64,000 nucleotides of DNA from Burkholderia contaminans (GTDB lineage: Bacteria > Pseudomonadota > Gammaproteobacteria > Burkholderiales > Burkholderiaceae): contig NZ_CP090645.1 in the NCBI RefSeq assembly GCF_029633825.1, positions 62,001 through 126,000 on the forward strand, given 5' to 3'. A model generated the notes under the pieces. The model ran no database searches. It worked only from the letters and a program-made list of their open reading frames with translations, and had not been told where the DNA came from. The translations under genes and the position numbers were made by a program. Positions 54,137-61,685 of the stretch are shown in pieces; position 1 is the stretch's first letter; the number at the start of each line of letters is the position of its first letter.

Positions 54137-54694
54137 GTGAAACGACACATACGACCTCAGGCCGGCAGCATCGTCAGCAAGCACTCTAGCCTTGGCAGCA
54201 AGTCGGGGTGGCATCTGCTGTCTCTGCTGGCCCTGATTATTGCGATGCCGACGGCGTTGGTGTGGGGGCCGTCATTTGTCCATTGGGTTGCCGGCCCCAC
54301 GGGAGTTGCCATCGAGTCAACAAATGCGATCCAACAGATACCCGGCTGGCGAGTTGGCATGCTGCGACCAGACGGGTTGCGCATCGTTCCATCAGGAGTA
54401 TTCGACGCCTCGCACGTACTGAATCCGGCGCAATTCTCGGACAACGCCGTGCGGCACGCGTACTGGGTAGCGACCAGGATTCCCGCGACGCTCAACAAGC
54501 TCTACTGCTGGTGTGGATGCGAGAACCGTGGCGAGCACCGTTCGAATCTTCAATGCTTCGAGGACCGGATGGCTGTGTCGTGTCCGGTTTGCCAGGGGAC
54601 CGCTGAAATCGCCTACCGGATGACGCAATCGGGTATCCAGGACGCAGCGAAGATTCAGGCGGCCGTCGATGCGAAGTGGGCGTCCAAGGGATAG
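54137..54694 (+). CDS. PCYCGC-motif-type metal/redox protein
   Basis: A 185-residue protein, GTG 54137 with GGGAG eight bases upstream. A membrane anchor near residues 25-45 (LLSLLALIIAMPTALVW) is followed by a domain with LYCWCGCENRGEHRS, LQCFED and VSCPVCQGTAEIA. This is the PCYCGC-family plan (here YCWCGC): clustered cysteines for metal or redox chemistry on the outside of the membrane. Position beside a DsbD-like gene fits the need for reduced cysteines. Confidence 0.7.
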   Translation: MKRHIRPQAGSIVSKHSSLGSKSGWHLLSLLALIIAMPTALVWGPSFVHWVAGPTGVAIESTNAIQQIPGWRVGMLRPDGLRIVPSGVFDASHVLNPAQFSDNAVRHAYWVATRIPATLNKLYCWCGCENRGEHRSNLQCFEDRMAVSCPVCQGTAEIAYRMTQSGIQDAAKIQAAVDAKWASKG

Positions 54695-54727
54695 GAGTGA
54701 TGACTCATATTAGAAACGGAGGATGCG

Positions 54728-55045
54728 ATGGAACTGAAATGCGTGATCGCGATACTGCGCCCCAATGTACTCAAGATGCTCGAGCGGCAGTTGGGCGCGC
54801 TACACATCCACGGCATGACGGTGACCCATGCAAGGGGATTCGGTGCACATCCCAATCTCTTTGCCAACGACTGGACGACTGAGCACATCAAGATCGAAAT
54901 CTTCACAGTCGCCGAGAACGTCGACGCGCTGATCGAGGAAATCATGACGGTCGCCAACGAGGAATCTAGTGGTGATGGCGTCGTTGCCGTCGTACCGGTA
55001 GAACGCTTTCTGCGAGTGCGGGCGGCGACTGAAGGCGCCCGCTGA
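54728..55045 (+). CDS. P-II-like signalling protein
   Basis: A 105-residue protein beginning MELKCVIAILRPNVLKMLER, with VTHARGFGAHPN, HIKIEIFTVAENVDALI and GDGVVAVVPVERFLRV. This is the P-II/CutA-like ferredoxin fold with a T-loop region, but the usual uridylylated Tyr is not apparent. In metal clusters such proteins may sense nucleotides or metal and steer a partner transporter. GGAGG precedes the start. Confidence 0.8.
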   Translation: MELKCVIAILRPNVLKMLERQLGALHIHGMTVTHARGFGAHPNLFANDWTTEHIKIEIFTVAENVDALIEEIMTVANEESSGDGVVAVVPVERFLRVRAATEGAR

Positions 55046-55410
55046 GCAAACGTCCTGGTCCTACGTTACTGGCTCTGCATTTTGAGAGACGCAGCGCCCG
55101 CAAGTTGTAGTTGCGGACGCAAGCCTGCGCTCGTTCAGCTTCCGATTCTAGGTGCGCTTAATTTCGCTTACGAACGAAGATCGATGCCGCTATAGTTCAT
55201 TTCAGCCTCCTCAAGGGTCCTGTTGACCGTCGCAGTTCAACTAGTAGACCCTAGCCGCCGCCTCCTTCGGGCGGCCAGGAGGCCTCTCAATGATTATCAA
55301 TCTCAGACGACAGCGCCCGGCCCGTTTGACGATGGCCCACAGGATCAGCCGTTCGGCCTCTTTCCGTGCCGCACCACGAATCGAACGATTACCCCTTGAA
55401 TCGAAACCAC
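55046..55410. other. gene-free region with an integrase scrap
   Basis: No intact gene. On the minus strand, 55316-55375 encodes ARKEAERLILWAIVKR, matching YRREAERLLLWAIVAK of the recombinase at 24567-26887, so it is a remnant of a similar integrase. Hairpin-like repeats near 55100 are weak. Confidence 0.5.
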
Positions 55411-55441
55411 TTGACCTTCCCAACGTGGGAAGGTCAAGAAT
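55411..55441 (+). promoter_or_regulatory. CueR-type operator/promoter
   Basis: TTGACCTTCCCA and its exact complement flank ACG (55411-55437). Read as a promoter, -35 TTGACC and -10 AAGAAT (55436-55441) are 19 bp apart, the long spacing that MerR-family activators correct. The ACCTTCCC half-site matches known CueR boxes. It would drive cueR and, before the IS insertion, copZ and copA. Confidence 0.85.
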
Positions 55442-55610
55442 AGTCAGTGCGGTTCGAATGGCCGTTTCGAGAGGGGAAAACGATGAATATCGGCGAGGTT
55501 GCGAAGTCGTCGTGCGGATTTCGGCGATGGTGATCAATCGTTTCGGCGAACGTGATCAGTCTGGAAGGTGGTGTTGCGCGGTCAATGGATTATAGCGACG
55601 GTGATCACGA

Positions 55611-56360
55611 TCAGGCGTCAGCGGACTCGGATTTCGTTTTCTTTCTCATCGAATCGCCCTTGACCGGAAGCTTGTGGGCCTGATGCACGAGCCGATCGAG
55701 AATCGCATCGGCGAGCGTGGGGTCCTGCAGCCACGCGTGCCAGTGTTCGAGCGGCAACTGGCTGGTGATCACAGTCGAGCGCGTACCGACACGATCATCA
55801 AGTACCTCAAGCAGATCATTGCGCGCCGCCTGGTCGAGATCCTGCAAGCCCCAATCGTCGAGGATCAGCACATCAATCTTCGCGAGTTGCGCAAGCCGAC
55901 GTGTGAAGCTGCCGTCGCCGTGCGCGATTTTCAGCTCTTCGAACAGCCGCGCGACGCGCACATAGAACACGGAGAAGCCCTGCCGGCACGCCTGCTGGCC
56001 GAACGCGCAAGCGAGCCACGTCTTGCCCGCGCCGGTGGGGCCGGTCAGGATCAGGTTCTGAGCATTGCGCACCCAGTCGCAGCCGGCGAGCGTGGCGACG
56101 ATGCGCTGGTCCAGCCCACGGGTTTGCCGGTATTCAATGTCTTCGACGCAGGCCTGTGGGTTCTTGAGCTTCGCGGCGCGCAGCAAACGTTCGAGTCGTC
56201 GCGTATCACGCCAGGCCAGCTCGCGATCTACGAGCATGCCCACGCGTTCCTCGAATGACAGGCTGGTGCTTGCCGTGAGCGTTGACTGCTCCTCGAACGC
56301 GCGAGCCATGCCGTCCAGTTTGAGCGCCTTTAGCTGGGTAAGGGTGTGCTGCATCAACAT
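55611..56360 (-). CDS. istB: IstB ATPase helper of IS21
   Basis: A 249-residue AAA+ protein with GPTGAGKT and VLILDDWG, closely similar to the protein at 42701-43450. ATG 56360 has GGAGG six bases upstream. Confidence 0.95.
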
Positions 56361-56376
56361 CGTGACCTCCTTCGGG

Positions 56377-57933
56377 TCAGTGGTAGTAGTCGGGGCCGCG
56401 CACGTTCTCGTGCTCGGGCGAGCGCCATTCGGCGGGCGTGGTCGGGAGCGAGGGCTGCAGGTCAAGTCCCGCTTCCAGGATTGACAGCACGGAGCGACGC
56501 GTGGGCGAGCCGATCTTCAATGCACGCTGGCATGCGGCCTCGAGGCGGTGTTTGCCGTACTTGCGCGCGAGCGAGAGAAGACCGAGACAGGCGCGATAGC
56601 CCATCTCGGGGTGAGGTTTGTTGGTCAGCAGATGCCGCACGACAGCCTCGGCGCCGGGGCCGACGGATGCGCCCCAGTTGAGCAGGCGCCCAGGCGTCCA
56701 TTCCATGTGCGCGCGATGCGCAGCCGGCATGTGTTCGGCGATGGTCGTGTGTTTGCCTTTGAGGCGCGAGCGAGCGTGCGCAGCGACACGCTTGCCGCCA
56801 TGCAGGATCTCTACGCCGTGGCGTGTGATACGCGCCCAGACCTCCTGCCGTGCGAGGCTATGCGGGACGCTGTAATAGTGGCCGCCGACATCGACGTGGT
56901 AATCGATGTTCACACGGCACTTCTGGAAGGTGGCGATCTCGTAGCGACGCACGGGCAACGGGCGCAGGACGGGTTGGTCCAGCCGTTCGAACCATTCACG
57001 CCGGTTGCCTTCGAGCCGCTTGAACGGGCGCTGGTTTAGGTCGGCGATCAGTTCTGCAATCGCCTTGTTGAGTTCAGCCAGACTGTAGAAGCGATAGTGG
57101 CGCAGTCGGGCCAGCACCCAGCGCTCGACGATCTGCACGCCGACTTCGACCTTGGCCTTGTCCTGCGGTTTGCGCGGACGCGCCGGCAGCATCGCGGTGC
57201 CGTAGTGGTTCACGAAGTCCTGCGTGGTCGTGCCGAGTCCGGGTTCGTAACGGTCGGGTCGCGCGATCAGCGCCTTCGGGTTGTCGGGCACGAGCAGCTC
57301 GGGCACGCCGCCAATGAACTCTAGCGCATCGCACAGGCTGCCGATCCAGTCCGCCATCGTCTCGGTGCGCGTCGCGCACGCGAACGTGTAGTTGGATGCG
57401 CCGAGCACGGCAACGAACACGTGCGCCTCGAACTCGACGCCGCCATCGCTCGCCAGGACCGGCACGGTGGGACCCGCGAAGTCCGCGAACAGCTTCTCGC
57501 CGGCGCGGTGCTGCTGACGCATCGAGCGCTTGATCGACTTCGCCCAATCCTTGTACTTCTGGCAGAACTGCGTGTAGCGGTACGTCCGCTGGCCGGGGTT
57601 CGCTTCAGCGTATTCTTCCCACAGCAGTTGCAGCGTCACGCCCTTGCGGCGCAGCTCGCGATGCAATGCCGTGTAGTCGGGCTCGATGCGTCGCGTCGTC
57701 GTCGCCGCGGCATTGGTTGCCGCAGGCCTCAGGCGCGCGTCCAGTTCGTCGTCGGACATTGCTTCGGCTGCCGCCCAATCGAGTCCCGCCTGGCTGGCTT
57801 GGGCCGCGAACTTCGAGACGGCACCGACGCTGATGCCGATAGCCCGGCTGATCTGCCGATGCGTCAGGCCACACGCCCACTTTAGTCGCAGGACTTCCTT
57901 CAATTTGCGCATGCTCATCCGAGGTGTCGGCAT
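56377..57933 (-). CDS. istA: IstA transposase of IS21 (intact)
   Basis: A 518-residue protein: N-terminal HTH ([19 protein letters not shown]), catalytic core with [23 protein letters not shown] and [12 protein letters not shown], and a C-terminal beta part. Intact, unlike the cusC copy. ATG 57933 follows GGGAGAA. The inner element sits upstream of its start and separates the gene from the element's right end. Confidence 0.95.
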
Positions 57934-58113
57934 CGGCACTTCTCCCGCAAAAAAGGGAGCAGGCTAACGCCGTCGGTGAATACATGCGCAACGCCACCGC
58001 CAGACTCAAACCCGGATTACGTTCCGGTTGTCGCGGGGCGGCGTAAAGGAGCCGGGGATGGGCGGCGTAATGGCGCCAGCAGAACCGGGGGTAAAACGCG
58101 GATTCGAACGGTT

Positions 58114-58902
58114 TCAAGGTTGCGGTTTTTTGCCGTTTTTGGCAACTGCATTTTGAGGGGGATCTGGCATCGGTTTCGGGGTGCGGTAACTGTCGCCCTC
58201 GAGGACGAGCCGGTAGGCGCCGTGGCGTAGTCGGTCGAGTGTGGCGGTGCCGAGGATGCGGTTGTCGGGGAACGCGGCGCCCCATTCACCGAAGTCGAGA
58301 TTCGACGTCAGGATGGTCGCCGCGTGCTCGTAGCGGGCCGCGACGAGATCGTGGAAGTCCTCGTCCTGCGGGGTACGTAGCGGTTTGAGCGCGAAGTCAT
58401 CGACGATCAGCAGCGGCACCCGGGCGTACTGCTGGAACTTGCGGTCATAGGCGCCGGTGGCGCGCGCGGCGTTCAATCGCTTGAGCAGCTCGGTCTGCGA
58501 GATGAACAGCACATCGCGGCCTTGGCGGGCGGCGCAGTGGCCCAGCGCCTGGGCCAAGTGGCTTTTGCCGGTGCCGGTTGGACCGGCGATCAGGATCGCG
58601 ACCTTCTCGTCGAGATACCGGCCTGTCGCGAGATCATGAACGTGTGAGCGGTTCAACGTAGGCAGCCGGTCGAAGTCGAACGTCTCGAGCGTCTTGCCCA
58701 TCGCGAAGCCGGCGCGCAGCAGACGGGTGCCGAGCTTCTTGTGTTCGCGACGGGCAACCTCGTCGTGCAGCAGCATGGCAAGGAACTCGGTATAGGCGAG
58801 CTGCCCGTCGATCGCCTGACGGTTGCGCTGCTCAAGCGAGTCGAGGATGCCGGACAGGCGCAGCTGTTTGAGGATGGAATTCAATTCGGGACTCGGGTTC
58901 AT
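58114..58902 (-). CDS. istB: IstB ATPase helper (inner element)
   Basis: A 262-residue AAA+ protein: Walker A GPTGTGKSH, Walker B LLIVDDFAL, TILTSNLDF. It starts four bases after the istA stop. Confidence 0.95.
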   Translation of the reverse strand: MNPSPELNSILKQLRLSGILDSLEQRNRQAIDGQLAYTEFLAMLLHDEVARREHKKLGTRLLRAGFAMGKTLETFDFDRLPTLNRSHVHDLATGRYLDEKVAILIAGPTGTGKSHLAQALGHCAARQGRDVLFISQTELLKRLNAARATGAYDRKFQQYARVPLLIVDDFALKPLRTPQDEDFHDLVAARYEHAATILTSNLDFGEWGAAFPDNRILGTATLDRLRHGAYRLVLEGDSYRTPKPMPDPPQNAVAKNGKKPQP

Positions 58903-58906
58903 GGTG

Positions 58907-60439
58907 TCAGTGGATCAGCAGGGATTGGAGATCACGGCCGAAGCGGCCGCCGTTCTGGTAAGCGCCAGTCGGGGCCGACGCGGGACGCGGCACCGGTTCG
59001 CTGTCCGTGCCTTTGTCGAGGATGCCCTTGATGGTGCTGTACTTCGCGCTGCTGAACGCGAGCGCACGCTCGCAGGCTGCTTCCAGCCTCTGATCGCCGA
59101 CTTTCTGTCGCAGCCGGATGATCCCCTGCGCGCCGCGCAGGTTGACGAGCACCTTGTCGTTGAACAGCGCGAGGATCACGCCGTGGCACGACGGCCCGAT
59201 CTCCTTCGCGCGCGCCAGACACCACTGCGGATCGTGCTCGAGCCAGGCCTGCGCTTCGGGCGGCTGGTGATCTCGCACCGTGTGGCGACCGCCGGCCCGC
59301 TGCCGCGGATGGGTTGCGACGAGTTCATGCCGATGGAACAGCTGGATGACCGTATCGGTCGCCTTCAGCCAGAGCGACTTGCCGACGAGCGTGAACGGTG
59401 CAGAGTACAGCGCGTGCTTGTAGACGACGTGGCCGTCGCGATGGACCGCCACCTCCTTCCAGACCGACAGTACCGGCGGCACGTCCGGCAATGCAGCGAG
59501 CAACGGGCGCTCGACGCCGAAGCGCGTCAGCGGCCGTTCGTGGACGGTGCCGTGGATACGAGTGCCGGCCTGCTGCATCACCCATTCGCGCAGTTGCCGG
59601 TTGGCGTCGGCCAGATCCCGGAACTCGCGCAGCGGCACGAAGGACTTCTTGACGTATTTGACGCCCGATTCGACGACGCCCTTCTTCTGGGGATCGTGCG
59701 GCGGACAGGCGTCGATCCGGAATCCATATCCCTCGGCAAGCGCGGCGTACGAGCGTTGCACCGCCGGCTCGTATCGACACGCCCGGATGATCGCGCACTT
59801 CGCGTTATCGATGATGACCCGGTCGGGACAGCCGCCGAACCATTCGAAGGCGCGCCGGTGGCTGGCGAGCCACGTCTCGACGGTCTGGTCCAGCACGATC
59901 TCGGCATACTGGTGGCGCGACCAGCACAACGTCATCACGAAGATCCACGTCCGGACCGCAATGCCCTCGACCGTCAGCACGGGTCCCGCGCCGAAGTCGA
60001 CCTGCGCGGCGTCGGCCGGTGCGAAGTCGAGGATCGTTGTGGTGGCCACGCTGCGCTCGGCAGCCAGATGGCGCAGCATGCGCTTCACGGCACAATAGCT
60101 GCCGGCGTAGCCATGATTGCGTTGAAGGGCGGCATGGATCGTGGTGCCCTGAACGCCGGCGGCAAGCCATTCGCGGACCTGTTCGCGATATGGCTCAACC
60201 GTCGACACACAGGTGTGCGGCAGGTGCGGCGTGCGCCCGAAGACACCCGCGATCGTAGCGTCGTCCGGCAGCGGCTGCACCGGATCCAGCCAACTACGCG
60301 CTTCAGCCTCGCGGCGCACGGTCGTCAGCTTCTTGCGCCCCATCAAACCGCCGCGCGCGATGTCGCGGTCAGAATCGCCTTGCCGCATGCGGACAAGGAC
60401 TTGGCGGTATTCAAACAATTCGAACCTCCTGTTGGCCAT
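58907..60439 (-). CDS. istA: IstA transposase (inner element)
   Basis: A 510-residue protein beginning MANRRFELFEYRQVLVRMRQ, with AQVDFGAGPVL, DRVIIDNAKCAII and EEGRRRIG-region replaced by VESGVKYVKKSF (DDE core Asp, Asp, Glu). ATG 60439 follows GGAG. Confidence 0.95.
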   Translation of the reverse strand: MANRRFELFEYRQVLVRMRQGDSDRDIARGGLMGRKKLTTVRREAEARSWLDPVQPLPDDATIAGVFGRTPHLPHTCVSTVEPYREQVREWLAAGVQGTTIHAALQRNHGYAGSYCAVKRMLRHLAAERSVATTTILDFAPADAAQVDFGAGPVLTVEGIAVRTWIFVMTLCWSRHQYAEIVLDQTVETWLASHRRAFEWFGGCPDRVIIDNAKCAIIRACRYEPAVQRSYAALAEGYGFRIDACPPHDPQKKGVVESGVKYVKKSFVPLREFRDLADANRQLREWVMQQAGTRIHGTVHERPLTRFGVERPLLAALPDVPPVLSVWKEVAVHRDGHVVYKHALYSAPFTLVGKSLWLKATDTVIQLFHRHELVATHPRQRAGGRHTVRDHQPPEAQAWLEHDPQWCLARAKEIGPSCHGVILALFNDKVLVNLRGAQGIIRLRQKVGDQRLEAACERALAFSSAKYSTIKGILDKGTDSEPVPRPASAPTGAYQNGGRFGRDLQSLLIH

Positions 60440-60642
60440 GGACGCTCCGTTCAAAAAGAACGGAGCGTACCGACTCGGAAAGTTCGAACCGCGTTCTCGC
60501 CCTGATGCTGCTGGCGCCTATGCGCCGCCCCTAACGTGGCGCCATTACGCCGCCCTTGGACTGGCGCCTATGTGCCGCCCCTCAAGTGGCGCCCTTATGC
60601 CGACCCCGCATTGGCTCCATAGCGCCGCCCCGTGACACCGGT

Positions 60643-60811
60643 TACGTGATCACCCGTTTCGGTCCCGTGATCGCTCATTCCGGCATCGTGATCACGCGTT
60701 TCGGAAACCTGTGATCAGCGATCACGATCAACCGAAACGGGTGATCACGATCATTCGGAATCCATGATCACGATCCGCCGAAATGCGTGATCACGTTCGC
60801 CGGAATACGCA
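60643..60811. repeat. right-end repeats of the outer IS21 element
   Basis: Several units of TGATCAC-n-CGTTTCGG type in both orientations, about 20 bp apart. Compared with the cusC copy, TTTCGG is kept while the partner GAACAC is replaced by TGATCAC. They are the putative IstA-binding sites, now cut off from their own istA by the nested element. Confidence 0.75.
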
Positions 60812-61251
60812 GTCGTCGGGCATGTCGACCAAGATGATTCGTCACTATGAGGAAACAGGCCTGATTCGGGCTGCCACCCGGACAGGGGCGAACTATCGTG
60901 TGTACACGCCCAGGGATGTCCAGGTGCTGCGCTTCGTCCGGCAGGCCCGACATCTTGGTTTTTCCACGAAGCAGATTGCGGTGCTGCTGGCCCTTTGGGA
61001 AGACCGCAGCCGGTCCAGCGGCGAGGTCAAACGGCTCGCGAATGAGCATATTGCCAACCTGAATCTACGCATTCAGGAACTGGTGGAAATGCGGGATACG
61101 CTCCGGCATCTGGCAGCCCACTGCAAAGGGGACTCACGCCCTGACTGTCCGATTCTGGAGAAACTGGCTGGCGCGGCGCATTGACGCCCCCTTGACCTGC
61201 CCCGCAGCGAAAGGTTGTAACTGAAATGATTCAACGGAACGGAGTTGGAAA

Positions 61252-61449
61252 ATGGAACTGACCATCAAGGATATGACCTGCGGGCACTGCGCGGGCGTCG
61301 TAACGAAAGCGGTCAAGGAAGTCGATACGGCGGCACACGTGACCGTCGACCTGGAAACCAGGATCGTGCGCATCGAGTCGTCACGCGAGGCGGGTGAATT
61401 TCTTTCGGCGATACAGGAGGCCGGATATAGTCCCGCCGCGCTCGCATGA
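61252..61449 (+). CDS. copZ: CopZ-type copper chaperone
   Basis: A 65-residue HMA-domain protein. MTCGHC (M8-C13) binds Cu(I) through C10 and C13. The fold follows the beta-alpha-beta-beta-alpha-beta plan. It delivers Cu(I) to the ATPase encoded downstream. Confidence 0.95.
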   Translation: MELTIKDMTCGHCAGVVTKAVKEVDTAAHVTVDLETRIVRIESSREAGEFLSAIQEAGYSPAALA

Positions 61450-61685
61450 GCTTACACATCTGAAGGTCAGGCCACGAAGCCTTCGACTATCCCGTTTCTC
61501 GGGACCAGCCTGGCTCAGGGGCGGATAATCACACCGGCGGCCGCGCGTTCCCCTGCACTCGTGGAACGAGCAAGCTGGCCGGTCGGCGTCCCCGCAACAG
61601 ACCATAGCGGCCAGCGTTACCAATGGACGGCACGACAGGCGACGCAATTTGTGCACAGTGTGAAAGACAACGCGGAGCACGGAAA
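61450..61685. other. gene-free interval between copZ and copA
   Basis: A 236-bp stretch with no supported frame. GGAG near 61672 serves the copA start. No strong terminator or promoter is visible. Confidence 0.4.

Larger units (their letters stand above)
58029..60637 (-). mobile_element. second, different IS21-family element nested in the first
   Basis: A 2,609-bp element with ends TGTCGCGGGGCGGCG (58029) and CGCCGCCCCGTGACA (60637), flanked by the 5-bp duplication CCGGT at 58024-58028 and 60638-60642. Its istA and istB are of a different branch from the outer element. It inserted between the outer istA and that element's right end. Confidence 0.95.
55513..60811 (-). mobile_element. IS21-family element in cueR (itself interrupted)
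   Basis: Left end TGCGGATTTCGG (55513) and right end CGGAATACGCA (60811) are imperfect inverted repeats like those of the cusC copy. It is flanked by the 7-bp duplication GTCGTCG at 55506-55512 and 60812-60818. Without the inner element it is about 2,685 bp and holds istA and istB on the minus strand, related to but distinct from the copy at 42602-45319. Confidence 0.95.
55483..61184 (+). pseudogene. cueR: CueR-type copper regulator, interrupted by nested IS21 elements
   Basis: The gene starts at ATG 55483 behind GAGGGG and encodes MNIGEVAKSS before the IS. After the right-hand target duplicate (60812-60818) it resumes as SGMSTKMIRHYEETGLIRAA and runs to 61184. It has the MerR winged helix, dimerisation helix and metal loop (HCKGDSRPDCPILEKLAG, the Cu(I) cysteines). 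An ATG at 60822 could start a fragment lacking the first HTH helix. Expression of copZ/copA now depends on other promoters. Confidence 0.9.
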
